DNA of 64,000 bases from Pseudopyrenochaeta lycopersici (lineage: Eukaryota > Ascomycota > Dothideomycetes > Pleosporales > Pseudopyrenochaetaceae), in contig NHZP01000004.1 of the NCBI GenBank assembly GCA_003313425.1, positions 1,922,001 through 1,986,000 of the forward strand, in the 5' to 3' direction. Both the position numbers and the translations under genes were made by a program. Shown piece after piece: positions 21,815 to 34,681 of this stretch. The notes beneath the pieces were generated by a model. The model ran no database searches. It saw only the letters and a list, made by a program, of their open reading frames with translations, and was not told the origin of the DNA. Positions within the stretch are counted from its first letter, which is position 1. Each line of letters begins with the position of its first letter.

Positions 21815-24145
21815 TTGGAGTTGGGCATTAGGTTTTATTGTGAACAGAATTCTTTCATTCTGTCGCTGCGTTCGTTTTACCCCTGCCGAATAGCGCCCCA
21901 ACCTTGCTTGTACGAAGATCTGAAGTGGTGAATGCTAGTCAATTTTATTGCTTAATCGTCGGAAAGATTTTCCGCAACATTGTTCTCTGTGGTCTGTTTC
22001 GTGCCAAAGTGTCGCCCGTGATCACTCGCATCAGTTACACTGCCCTAGCAATGCAATTCCGCAAAAATTGGCGATTGCACCGAGAAGTAAGACATCGGAT
22101 TAACGCTAGGGCTTCAAATGCTACGGTATTACTATAGCTCTGAACAAACCGTGCTATGTGTTTAGTGGCAACCACTTGCCGTTGGCAATACTCAGGATCG
22201 AGAGCCTCTGAACCGCTCTTGGGTATCCTTAATCACAATCTCGGATATATGAAAACATCCCGAGCGTGGCTGTAGAGAGAGATGAGGATGTACATAACAT
22301 AGCTACAAGACGCCTTACTTGGTCTGAATTTTCTAATCTTCGTCATCTTTGGCGGCAATTACCTCCACTATGGTAGTGTGGCATTCTTGGATGCAGCAAG
22401 TGTCTAACCTAAAGTAGTGAACACCATTACGCTCAGCTTGTTGAGCACACAAACAAATCTTGGTAAATCTTAGTTTGGATATGCCAACCTTGTACGTGAT
22501 GCAAAAATAGTAGCAGTACGTTCATTCAAGAAAAATACTTCTTGGTGATAAAACTTGACGTGAGTTAACAATGGCCTAGAAAGCCAACCTAGGTTCTACA
22601 TGAGGAGACGCAGGATGACAAGGGTTACTGCTATCACTTCAATACGCTCGATTATTTCAAATATTGCTTGGAAGAGGACAGAACCACACAAGCCGCGGAA
22701 AACATCGCATCACACAAGTTATGAGTTACACCAAAATATTGGCCCCGCTATGATACTTCTGTTGGGGTCAAGCTTCTCACATGTTCCTGCTTCAATTTTG
22801 CAATCGATTGCTGCAGCTCAATAGTCTTTAGGAGAGACTTTGGAGGTGCTTTTGTCCCGAGTGTAATGATCAAGAGGCAAAGGCGACCTGCTGGAAGAAT
22901 CTGGGGCCGATCGAAATTTTCGAAAGCGATTTTTGTTCGTTTTCTGTGTGACCTTGGCCCCACTTGCGACCTTGTTCGTGAACAGATGCTCACTTTTATG
23001 TGCACCAATTGTGCTTTGCAGCCCGATATATGTCCTTGCGATACGAGTATTGTTGTCAGTCGTGCGATAACTAAACGCTTTCCTCGCGCCTTTCCTTACC
23101 CAATCGACATAGGGAATGAAACATAATCCTCAGGACACTGATAAAACTGTCCAAGAGCATAAAACTGTGACGAGGTGTTGTGGAAGCAAGACTTATCTGC
23201 TACTGGCGGCCAAGATCAGGCTGCGAGTGGCATATAGTGTGGTCACACGCTGAGTTGCCAACACAAACTCCCGTCATCCAGGCATCTTTCACGTGGGAAT
23301 AGTAGGAAAGGTCTTTAATAAGCAGCCCACCTCGATAAATCACGCAAACATGCACTCTTGACACCAATGCAATGCGCAGTTCTCGAACATAGCCTCATAG
23401 TACGCGACCTGAAAACGTTTCGATCCAAATGATGGTCGCCGCTTTGCGTACTTTTTAAAGAATTTCCAAATTGTACCGGGCTTACTTGAGCTTATATACT
23501 TTTTTTTTGTATGTGGGTATCCTGCGTCTGCCGAGTCCAGTATTGAACTCAAGAGAGTGCCGTTGTTCAACGAGATTCGCGGAACGCTCTAACAATTATA
23601 CAAAGTGATTCAAGCATTATATAACATTCAATCGAGAAATGTAGCGAATTTGAGATAATGCTAGATTAAGATGTGGCTCTTTGGGACTTAAAGCCATGTG
23701 TGTGTGTTTTTCAGGCTACACAGTTGTTTCGTGGCTCGGTTCTAGACCTCACAAGATCCAACCATTGTGTAACGAAGGGCGTCAGGCAAATGTCAGCCTG
23801 CGGCTTTGGTCCAACCTGTTAAATGTCGATTACCAGTCGAAAGCGGGCACTCAGGCATCAGAGAGTAGTTTGATTGGCGAAAGGTGTATATGATCGGTGG
23901 CAGCGTCGTCGGAGCAATGCGGCCCAAGTGGCACAGTTGAGTAAGCGCTTAAACACCGTCCCCCCAAACAGAAATCGATCCTTAATTCTTACTCTAATGA
24001 AAGTGTAGGCACAACTGTTGTCAACCTGGAACCTTTAAGATTCCTGCGATTTAGGAACACTTCTTTCCTAGCCCCGCAATCGGAAAGCGCAGCTCCCGAA
24101 TAGAGCTAGGTAAATGTGCGACTCGCCCCATTAATCGCCAACAGG
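21815..24145. other. 2.3-kb gene-poor stretch
   Basis: Nothing recognisable on either strand. Composition is somewhat AT-rich with short frames only. The last part is the promoter of the 7TM gene. Confidence 0.45.
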
Positions 24146-26500
24146 ATGAGGTTTTTCGGCATCTGTATCCTGTTTTTGGCGGCTTGTGAAGGTGTAATAG
24201 CTTCCAAAGGTAAGCTTCGCCCAGTCTCCATCATCGCTCACGCCAATAACGATATCTCAGAAGCGCTTCCTACAGCTCTCGCCACCTCCGACGACGATAC
24301 CTCCAACATCTTATATCCTCTAAACAATTATGGTGGTTGGATTAATCCTGAAGATCTACCTTCCATGCCACAATGTATCGCTCAGCAGGATCACTCTGCT
24401 TGGCTCAAGGCCCTCACAACATGCACAAGTAGACGATGTACCAGGCACTTTGGAGTCATTTGCAGCCACCATCAATGGTTGACTGAAGTCAGTTGTCTCA
24501 GCACTAGCTTCTCTCCTGATGTTATCGCAGAATACATCTCGCTCTGCAATCGGTCAGTACTTGCTAAAGCGCAATTATACCAATGGATTCGCAGAGTCAC
24601 AGGTCGGACCTGGCTTGTCGAAGTTGGCGATGCAGTTGGTCTGCAAGACCCCTCAGCGGGCTTGCTGACCGAAGGATATAATACAGTTGATATAATCAAT
24701 AAAGCACCGACGTGCTTGATAAACTCGCTCTCCGGGCTCTCAGCGGAATCATTTCAGCATGTAATAGCTTCCTGTGGTTTTACGAGCACGACTCAACATA
24801 CTGGGAACTTTGCTCGTCCCTGGGAATACAATGAGCGCCTGAGCTCAATGACAGCTCTCGACTCGGAGACTGTTGGTTACAACCTCACTTATAAAAGCAT
24901 TAGTTACGGCGACTACTTTGACAAGAAATGCTTCTGTGGCGCATTCAACTTGGATCCAAACAAGGAGCCCTGTTCACAGCCAGATCATTTAGATATCACG
25001 AAAGAGCGACTCTGGATGATTGCAACGTGCGGGCCAAAGTCCTTGCCTACTGAGTGGAAACATGCTCTCCGGACCACAGAGTACGCATACATTCCGTTTG
25101 AAGATTGGCGCTGGCCGGAATGCTTCCCAGACATGCCGAAAAATGTAACCGAGCTTCCTGAACAATGCGCAACTGATGCTTGCGAGCTAGACTCTGATGG
25201 CTATTGCTACGTCCGGCGCGCAATTGATAGATCTTGCTTCTGCCACAATATTAGTTACAGTTCCTGCGGAGGCTCATGTCAAACCTTCGAATCCCGCATA
25301 GACTATGCAAAGTGGCTTCGCGATACTTGCGATGGCGTGCAAGGCTGGGAGGGCCCACCGAAGCCATGGCACGAGATTTTCGCTCTAACATCACTCGACA
25401 TGATACCATGGCAGTGGAAAATTAAAGCGACCGAAGCTTCAAATTCTACTTCTAATACACATAAACCACAAGTGTGTGCGTCGAACGAATGGAAAATCGG
25501 AAGTTTAATCATAATCAATGCAGTTGCCTTGGTCACTGCGGGTATGAGGTGGAAAACAGAGGCTCGTGTCATCGAACATGGACTACCCTCGTGCTCGAAT
25601 CAGAGGAATTGGCTTTTAACAGGTATTCTCATGGCTGCTCTTCAACTCATTGCACATTGGTACAATGCATTAGTCGTCCAATCAACTCCCGGATATAACC
25701 ACATTCCTCTAGGCAAGCTTATTCTCCTCTGGTGCACAACACCGCGACCTACTTGGGCTCTTATCTTGCTGAAGAGTTCGCTATCCCACGCAGAGATACA
25801 TTCCATCTCGGTCCTGTCTTTATTGGTCGTTGAATCCATCTTCCAGGTCTTATCGTTGTTCTACATGGCTGCGACCGTCAATTATGGGTTAAATCACCGT
25901 TTCTACTTTGGACGCCTAGATGGTGAGGAAAATGGTGGAGCAGCCACGATGATGTATATCGGTGCCTTGATATGGCTCATGGTTATCATGGCGGCCCTAG
26001 CTCAAGTGATGAGGGCTAGGCGTAAAAGCTACAACTGCGTTGAAGTCTCTAACCTCGTCAGTAGCAGCATATATACCACGAAATTCCAACATGAGGTCGC
26101 AGATTCATCAGACACGCGTGTGGCACGGTCACAAGGGCAAGTGTCACATTGCAAGACGTACAGGTGTGAAGCATCAGAAAGCACAAACCTCTTGAATAGC
26201 GAACGAGGTAGCAATATTGCATATGGCACTCTGTTTGTTCGAGAGAAAAATATTCGGGCATCACACCCAAGATTCGCGACTATGTATTTCATGACGATTT
26301 GCAGCATGCATCTACTTTGGGCTGCACAGTGGCTCTTTTGGGGTGGGTTTATCGCGCTGAGCTCAAGCGAGTACGTATGCATATGTAGCTCGAGACGATC
26401 CTAGCTGACCAGATATAGTTACTGTCTTCCTAAGCTTGAGTTCCTCACAGCAATTTGGATTGTTTTTTCGATACTGAGTGGTATTGTTGGCATGACCTGA
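24146..26500 (+). CDS. Cys-rich ectodomain protein with seven predicted membrane spans
   Basis: About 768 aa from a long exon 24146-26370 and a short exon 26419-26500, joined through a 48-bp intron. The ATG at 24146 gives a signal peptide (MRFFGICILFLAACEGVIAS). Residues about 60-430 form a Cys-rich extracellular part with several similar blocks (CIAQQDHSAWLKALTTCTSRRC; CFCGAFNLDPNKEPC; CFPDMPKN..CATDACELDSDGYCYVRR..SCFCHN). Then come seven hydrophobic segments: about 452-470, 487-512, 525-545, 552-580, 602-622, 710-738 and 748-767. The loop between spans five and six is about 90 residues and hydrophilic; the C-terminal tail is almost absent. Signal peptide, ectodomain and seven spans suggest a receptor-like topology, but I recognise no family motif, so function is open. 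A transporter or cell-wall sensor is also possible. Confidence 0.72.
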
Positions 26501-26885
26501 TAGATCTGCACGTTCCTGCAAATGACAAGATAGCCAGGTAGATAATGATGTATGTTGTGATGAGTTTAAACACAGGGAATTCTAGCAGCATGCTTTTGTT
26601 GTCAGTATGTGTCATCTCAAAAAGTACCATGGGAAACATTTGTCCTGCCACCTTAGTCACAAAAAGATCAAAGCTGGCTAAATCCACCTCAAGGTGCTAA
26701 TCAAGCATGTCTACATTTCTCCAACGCGTAGTTCGAGCTTCATTCTTATCAAATGAGGATACATCAACTATATTTCTTACGCGAATTTCAATACTAAAAT
26801 AGAAACCTTTGGTTATTTCTTTGGCTCGCCGAACAAATCCTTGCATAGTGCTCGAGGATGTCGTGACAAATAGTCGTATAACCAT
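26445..26885 (-). pseudogene. possible relic of a membrane-protein gene
   Basis: Two minus-strand frames (26885-26700 and 26687-26445) lie in the same phase, separated by a single TAG at 26699-26697 and a 9-bp spacer. Their translation runs RRAKEITKGF..RWRNVDML then VDLASFDLFVTKVAGQM and a hydrophobic FKLITTYIIIYLAILSFAG stretch. The WR.VD...FD..VTK..GQ order is reminiscent of a fungal integral-membrane family, but the match is from memory and weak. It overlaps the 3' end of the opposite-strand 7TM gene. It may be a decayed gene or chance. Confidence 0.25.
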
Positions 26886-27245
26886 TTGTAATACCCTCTA
26901 TCACTACTTTCTTATTCAATAGCATATGTAAAGAGTAAAGAAACTATGCATTTGGCCCTGTATTTAAGCACAATTAAACAGAAACTAGGGCAGAGTGTTA
27001 TACTAGCTTGCATTAGCTCTACTGAATACATCATGCGCTTTCTGAATGTAAGTCTGTTTAATCATGTTCAGTGTCGCGTAGCCTCGCTCATAATGACTCA
27101 TTATGTTCCTCTACGAGGCGGGATTTAAAGGCTAATTTAGCACAATACGGGGTAAACCACGGAATAAAAGAAGGGCGACAACCATGTATCGCAAACCAAC
27201 ACTCAATTGGAAAACATTGTCCCAACTGGGCCAGCGAAATACAAC
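26886..27245. other. upstream region of the acyltransferase gene
   Basis: No gene recognised. It is AT-rich (about 26890-27060) and then normal. The frame of the downstream gene stays open back to about 27168 but has no ATG there; see the acyltransferase entry. Confidence 0.45.
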
Positions 27246-28595
27246 ATGGACGACCATTTAGACATTTTTGGGCAACAACCGTTCTTTACAATGAACACGC
27301 AGATATGTTTCGCCTTCACGTTGACAGATGCATCCTCCCACACCCAACTCATCGGCACGCTAGCAAATGGTCTTGAACGGCTGTACGCAGCTTTTCCATG
27401 GCTCGCATGCGAGGTTGCCAATGAAGGATCAAGCAAAGACGATACCGGTATTTACAGGTTCAGGCCAGTGTCAAGAGTGCCTCAAGTGATAGTGAAGGAT
27501 CTCAGCGCGACAGCGCCATCAATGGACGACCTCAGGAGAGGAAATTTTCCGATGCACATGATGGACGAAGATGTCTTTGCGCCACAGAAGACTTTTGCCG
27601 CAGAGACTGCCTCGAGGTCAGCACCGGCCTTTTTGATTCAAGCTACTTTTATTGCGGGGGGTCTTGTTCTCACCTTTGTGGCTCAGCACAACACGATGGA
27701 TATGACCGGGCAAGGCCACATTATCCGCATGTTCTCAAAAGCTTGCTATAATGAACCATTTACAAGCGAGGAACTTTTGTCAGGCAACGCGTCTCGCCGC
27801 GACATCGTTCAATTGTTGGACGAAACGTATCGTCCCGGCCCTGAGCTTGATCGTCATATCATCGCAACAAATTCATCCGACCATGTCACAGAACCAGTGA
27901 CAGCTTGCCCGCCAAAATTCATCTGGTCCTACTTTGCATTTCCGTCCAAATCAATTGCGGCTCTGAAATCACATGCGTCGGAGGTTGTCCGTCCGCCAGC
28001 ATACATTTCTACCGACGATGCTCTCACAGCGCTGATATGGCAGTCTGTCACACGCTCCCGCCTGCCCCGCCTCAGTGCTGCAACTCAATCAACAATAGCA
28101 CGTGCCATTGATGTGCGGCCGTATCTTGGGATTTCGTCATTGTACCCAGGGCCCATCCAGGATAGCGTTTACAGCACGTTCACGCTCGAGAAGCTAGCTG
28201 GAGAACATTTAGGGAACGTCGCCTTGAAACTTCGCTCCGCCATAGATCCTACAACATCTGACGTTGAGTTCCACGCCCGCGCCATCGCAACGTTTCTAAG
28301 CCGCACACCAAACAAGGCCATTTTCTCTTCCACTGCGAACTTCGATATGTCCGTTGATCTCATACTGAGTTCATGGTCACGGGTACAAGCATACGGATTT
28401 GATTTCAACCTTGGATTAGGCAAACCTGAAGCTGTTCTGAGGCCACAATTTCAAGCAGTCGAGGGTTTGGCATTTTTGATGCCTAAAACACTTGATGGTA
28501 ACATTTCAGTCGCGATTTGTCTGGGGGAAGACGACATGGAGAGACTTAAGGCGGCGGACTCTGAGTTATTGAAATATGGAAAGTACGTTGGGTAG
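27246..28595 (+). CDS. BAHD-type (trichothecene 3-O-acetyltransferase-like) acyltransferase
   Basis: Acyl-CoA-dependent O-acyltransferase of the plant/fungal transferase family, about 449 aa from the ATG at 27246. The catalytic HxxxD is at about 148-152 (HNTMD, followed by MTGQGHIIRMF), and the second signature appears as DFNLGLGKPE near 386 in place of the canonical DFGWG. The N-terminal FGQQPFFTMNTQICFAFTL block and the YISTDDALTALIWQSV block also match the family. The conserved N-terminus appears to begin about 13 codons upstream (ENIVPTGPAKYN, from 27210), yet that part has no ATG in frame; either an upstream exon supplies the start, or translation truly starts at 27246. Acceptor substrate unknown. 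Secondary metabolism is typical for the family, but no cluster is nearby. Confidence 0.88.
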   Translation: MDDHLDIFGQQPFFTMNTQICFAFTLTDASSHTQLIGTLANGLERLYAAFPWLACEVANEGSSKDDTGIYRFRPVSRVPQVIVKDLSATAPSMDDLRRGNFPMHMMDEDVFAPQKTFAAETASRSAPAFLIQATFIAGGLVLTFVAQHNTMDMTGQGHIIRMFSKACYNEPFTSEELLSGNASRRDIVQLLDETYRPGPELDRHIIATNSSDHVTEPVTACPPKFIWSYFAFPSKSIAALKSHASEVVRPPAYISTDDALTALIWQSVTRSRLPRLSAATQSTIARAIDVRPYLGISSLYPGPIQDSVYSTFTLEKLAGEHLGNVALKLRSAIDPTTSDVEFHARAIATFLSRTPNKAIFSSTANFDMSVDLILSSWSRVQAYGFDFNLGLGKPEAVLRPQFQAVEGLAFLMPKTLDGNISVAICLGEDDMERLKAADSELLKYGKYVG

Positions 28596-28869
28596 ATAGA
28601 ATTGTGTGTTGGATACGTGTGGACCAACTATGCCGGAGTTCACTACAAGCTGTGACCATTCTCTATCTTGCCAGTCCAGGAAACGATGCCGCCAGATCAT
28701 TAAAAAAGCATCAGCATTTGTTCTTTTTTGGGAAATATTTGACATGAAGTTAGTAACTAATTGTAGCACAAACCAGCGTATTGACTTGACAGCACTTCTA
28801 GTTTCTTTTCTATCACGGCTCTCGATAAGCCGTCCGTTCGAGCCAAGTTCATCAATATGAGTCCAACAC

Positions 28870-30111
28870 CTACGGCACAAGACTTTTTTCTCCACGATGA
28901 GCCGCAGTCAAAACACCCTTATCCGCAAAGTCCACAACCCACTTCGGTCGCCATATTCTCTTCGTCCCCCAACCCGGCGAATCCCACTCCACGAGCCCAT
29001 TCTCCCCTTCTACCCTATTCTCAAAATGCAAGCAATCTCCCTCTGAGTCTTGGAACGTTTGCATGCCCTTGTACTTAATCTCGCCGCTCTTCTTTCCTTT
29101 TGTTTTGCACACCTCGAGATGCCAGTGGTGCATGGTGCCCCAGTGTTTGTAGTCCTTATAGGACTCCGGTTCGAGCCAGTCTCTTACTGTGTAGCCTGCT
29201 TCAGCACCTGCAGGGTCGGAGATGATGCGGATGGCTAGACTTTGTATGTGATTCTGCAATGCAGCATACATGACGTCATAATGGAAAATGTTATCAGTTC
29301 CCCTGCCCTCTGTGTCCACGTCTGGCTCTTGGATGATGAGCTCGACTCTTTCAATGTGCTGCCCATACCGCGTCAATGCTTCCAGGTCACAGACAATACG
29401 TGGAGCGCCTTCGTGCATGAATAGAGCATCTCTAAAACTGAGTCCCGGGAGCGAAAGGCGTACAGAGATACTCTTCGGATCCGCTCCAGATTGCGAGAAA
29501 AGCTCTCCAAAATTTCGGATATGTAGCGTCTCTCTATCTTTGAGAGAAATCGTCACTTTCACACTTGTCAGCCTTCCAACCGTTTCTCCATGAAATTCGC
29601 AATAAACAGAAGTCAAAATTAACATACTCTCCTCTGCAACCCCATACACACCCACCCCCTTCCCCAGATCGACGCTCAGCATAAACTCCATCTCAAACCT
29701 CCTCAAGCACCTCCCCTCCAACTTCCTCAACAAACCCTTCCCCCCGCCCAACTTCCCCGTATACCGCTCAATCTCCGTACAAACCGCCTCGCGATAAAAC
29801 AGCTCCAAGGCCTCGTCCCGGATTTGCCTATTCGCTCGACTCCACCTTGGCAGGCGCGACCACGACGTGGTATCTGCCTCAGCGCCTAGGCGGAGCACAA
29901 AATTCAGGCCCGCGTCATTGAAGTGGTATTGCACGTTGTTGAGGAGGATGGTGTAGATGGCATCACGGAGTTCACGGGGGAGGTTGAGGAATAGTGGGTT
30001 AGATGGGGACATGAATTCATCTTTACTATCGGGATTATGCCTGGATGGTGGGGAGGGTCTGCGATGGGCGATGGGGTCTTCAGCGAGGGTGGGCGAAGGT
30101 GAACGTTTCAT
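28870..30111 (-). CDS. F-box-like fungal protein
   Basis: Single-exon protein of 413 aa. After a Ser/Pro-rich start, residues about 35-60 read LFLNLPRELRDAIYTILL, the LPxELRdxIY signature shared by a very large group of fungal F-box-like proteins of unknown target. Then W.RLPRWSRANRQIRDEALELFYREA follows the usual layout. The rest is beta-rich and unremarkable, ending in WRPKWVVDFADKG. An SCF-adaptor role is family inference only. The acyltransferase gene converges on it with 274 bp between. Confidence 0.85.
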   Translation of the reverse strand: MKRSPSPTLAEDPIAHRRPSPPSRHNPDSKDEFMSPSNPLFLNLPRELRDAIYTILLNNVQYHFNDAGLNFVLRLGAEADTTSWSRLPRWSRANRQIRDEALELFYREAVCTEIERYTGKLGGGKGLLRKLEGRCLRRFEMEFMLSVDLGKGVGVYGVAEESMLILTSVYCEFHGETVGRLTSVKVTISLKDRETLHIRNFGELFSQSGADPKSISVRLSLPGLSFRDALFMHEGAPRIVCDLEALTRYGQHIERVELIIQEPDVDTEGRGTDNIFHYDVMYAALQNHIQSLAIRIISDPAGAEAGYTVRDWLEPESYKDYKHWGTMHHWHLEVCKTKGKKSGEIKYKGMQTFQDSEGDCLHFENRVEGENGLVEWDSPGWGTKRIWRPKWVVDFADKGVLTAAHRGEKSLVP

Positions 30112-30549
30112 GTTTGGTTGTGTTAGTGATGGTGTCGGGGTGAGGTTGAATTAAAAGAGGATCAATGCCTGGAGGTGGGGTTGACATGTAATTTTTGCTT
30201 TCCGGTGAGGCTGATTTCAGCGCGCAGGCAACAAGCAACCCTGTCGACATCCACTGTTACGTAGCGGAGCGAAATTCTCAGGTCATAGTAGGGTTATCTC
30301 ATAAATTTATCAAGCAGGTATGCATGTCACGCACCTATCTTGGATTTCGACGACCACTGACCCTCTCTTGGTTCTCAGTCTGTATCAGAGCAAATTCAAG
30401 TGGACTGCGAAATGAACAGCTCTCACATATAAAAATCTTGATTGTCATGCCATGTCGTCTATATCATGCGTCCTGGAAATGCATGCTAACATAAACCCAT
30501 CAAGGAATCATTAAAATTCCATCCAAACACTGATATCCAAAATTGTCGC
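30112..30549. other. intergenic, no gene recognised
   Basis: Promoter of the F-box-like gene and 3' flank of the ATP sulfurylase gene. No coding features. Confidence 0.5.
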
Positions 30550-32488
<1,939 letters not shown>

Positions 32489-32836
32489 TCTAGCAGGAAG
32501 AGATGGTTCTGGGGGGAATCAGGTGCTCTCCAGTGTGCTCGCGGGGTTCTGGAAGCCGTCGGTTTGTGCAATTGGCTCTAAGTGTCCCTGGGAAATTTTG
32601 GTATCACGGAAAGGACGAGACGCGTTGACAATGAACATTCCGCAACCGGGCACCACTAGGCTTTTATTTATGGCCAGGCCTACTCGCGGCACGCGGTGCC
32701 GTCATTCACTTGTTGCCCCATAAAGCCCATGGAATTTTTCCTCTGCAGAACTAGGGTATGATCGGGTGGCATGTATGGGTCGGCAAATCCTTGGACGCGA
32801 TTGCGCAATTGCACGCGTTTGTCAGAGGCTGGCTTA
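32489..32836. other. MET3 promoter region
   Basis: Between the MET3 start and the transposon edge. I searched for a CYS3/METR-type palindrome (ATGRYRYCAT-like) and found no clean copy. The transposon starts about 350 bp from the ATG. Confidence 0.4.
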
Positions 32837-32887
32837 ACGTGTTCCACCAGTCAGTGGGCAACACCAGTCAGTGGGCCACCTCATCAA
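32837..32887 (+). repeat. left terminal inverted repeat of the Fot1-like element
   Basis: 51 bp beginning ACGTGTTCCACC. It holds two direct copies of ACCAGTCAGTGGGC at 32846 and 32863, 17 bp apart, plausible transposase binding sites. Confidence 0.9.
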
Positions 32888-34628
32888 AACAGGCGGATCT
32901 CAACGCACGATAATGCGACAACCACGCCGTAAGTTTACTAGTAAATATAGTAGTATTACTCTCTATCTTTGTTTACACGAAGTCCGATTGTGACCTTAAG
33001 TTCCGCATTTAGTGCAGGTTGGTGGTGCTCGTTGCCGAGGCCGAGAAGCCTCCTCCTCTACCCTTAAGTTTAAGGCTATTTCACTAGCTACAGCTAACGC
33101 GCGACCTACCTTAACCCGTAAGGCACCTCCAGCTGCAATATATTGTTGCTGTTTGTCCTTCCTACGTCGTAAACGCGTGTTTAAGGTATAAAGTTTGCTG
33201 TTTTCCTCTATTAAGATTATAGCTGAGTTTATAGCTAGCTGACAGCCTTTGACGAGCTGAGCGAGGGCCCGGCTTAAGGGGCTCTGTAATTAACGTTAAA
33301 GGAGCTCACGTATGAGGCGGGCCTGTTGATCAAGTTAATCAGTAGTGTGAGGCGTTTCTGTTGTCTAAACAGCCTCAGCCGTGGCTGCTGTCTGTGGAGG
33401 AGACAGTGTACAGACAACTATTAATGTTGATAGGACACGTTCAGGACAAAACAGGACTAAGCCTGTCGCCCAAAAGCCTCTAAGGATGTTTAAGGCTAAG
33501 AAAACAGTTGTACGTATACGTGGATATATATAGAGAAATTCGTCCTTATTAATAAACTGCACCTGTTAGCGCGTAAGCCTGTCTATTACTTGTCTGTACG
33601 CTGTCTTAAGAGGTAAGAAGTAACTAATATTAAGAGGCTGTAGCTTATAAGACGTATAAGGAGGCATACAGAAGGTAATAATATTCCTCTCTGCGCAGTA
33701 AGTATTAAACGCAGGCGTTACGTAGCTGCTGTAGCTATCTAGTATAAGAAGGTGATAGCTTCTAATTATACGTAAGGCTGTAAGGACGTTAAAATGCTTT
33801 AACTAGGTAAGGCTAAGGTTGTTAGTTATCTATCTATTATTACTTACACTAATACTCTAGTCTCTAGGCAGCTTAAGCTTAGGACTATACTATAACGCCT
33901 AGTAGACCTTACCCTTAAGGATAATAAAGGGAGGCAGTATAAAGCCTACAGCACTCACACACTTAATTATTATCGTCTAGTCACAGTTACTAGGCTGTAT
34001 AACAGTTGCTCGTCTAATAGTATTAGAGCTAGTAACAACCTTTAACGTTAAGGCGATACCTATTATAAACCTAGTCTTATTAAAGTTATACGTGTCCTTA
34101 TCTAATACCCTGTACGTCTAAATCGTGTCCCTTATAAGGCTATACTAGCTATTTATCTTTATAGGATCCTTATATTTTACGCGCTGTAAGTAGAATTTAC
34201 AGTTCTACTTTATTTAAAGCTCTAACTAAGCCCTAACAAAACGAGAGACCTAGTTTTTACTAAGAGGAGGTAGAGGAGGCTGCTAGCCTCGTGCAGCGAG
34301 AAGAGCGTCTCTTATCTAACGTACGTTAATAATATAAGGCGGAAAGCCTTATTAATCAAGCTCTAGTATCTATTAAACAAGGCTCTGTTCCTTAGTAGGC
34401 GTTAGCTTACGTTTCCGTGCGTTGGTGGTAGGTTGAGGCTGATAGCCTTTGAGGCGCCGTTGCAGCGTTGTTCGAGGGACACTAAACAGGTGCGCAGCCC
34501 TGCGCACACTTTTAATTTGTTGCAAATTAATTGCCTGAGACGCAAGAAGGACTGGGCCCTCCTTTTGAGCTACTAGAGGCCGTCGTTGCGTGGCCATTTG
34601 AGTTGTTGTGTGGGCAAGCGCGTTGGTG

Positions 34629-34679
34629 TTGATGAGGTGGCCCACTGACTGGTGTTACCCGCTGACTGGTGGAACACGT
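34629..34679 (-). repeat. right terminal inverted repeat of the Fot1-like element
   Basis: Reverse complement of the left repeat over 51 bp with two mismatches, both transitions, located in the first internal direct repeat and just after it. Confidence 0.9.
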
Positions 34680-34681
34680 TA

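Larger units (their letters stand above)
32837..34679 (-). mobile_element. Fot1/pogo-family DNA transposon, RIP-damaged
   Basis: The element is 1843 bp, bounded by 51-bp terminal inverted repeats differing at two positions and flanked by a TA dinucleotide on each side (32835-32836, 34680-34681), the standard Tc1/mariner-Fot1 target duplication. The transposase runs on the minus strand. Its first about 90 codons (34645-34373) are open and carry a Psq-type helix-turn-helix (SVRRAAHLFSVPRTTLQRRL). Past 34370 the frame collapses into repeated TAG/TAA codons with very high TA content, while protein order is still traceable: the first catalytic block now reads YNFNKTRF (about 34090-34063) where the family has an acidic DE pair, a C-terminal FWATGLVLFCPERVL block sits at about 33480, and a PPTCTKCG zinc-knuckle-like end near 33015. 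Non-functional; G-to-A/C-to-T pattern fits RIP. Confidence 0.92.
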
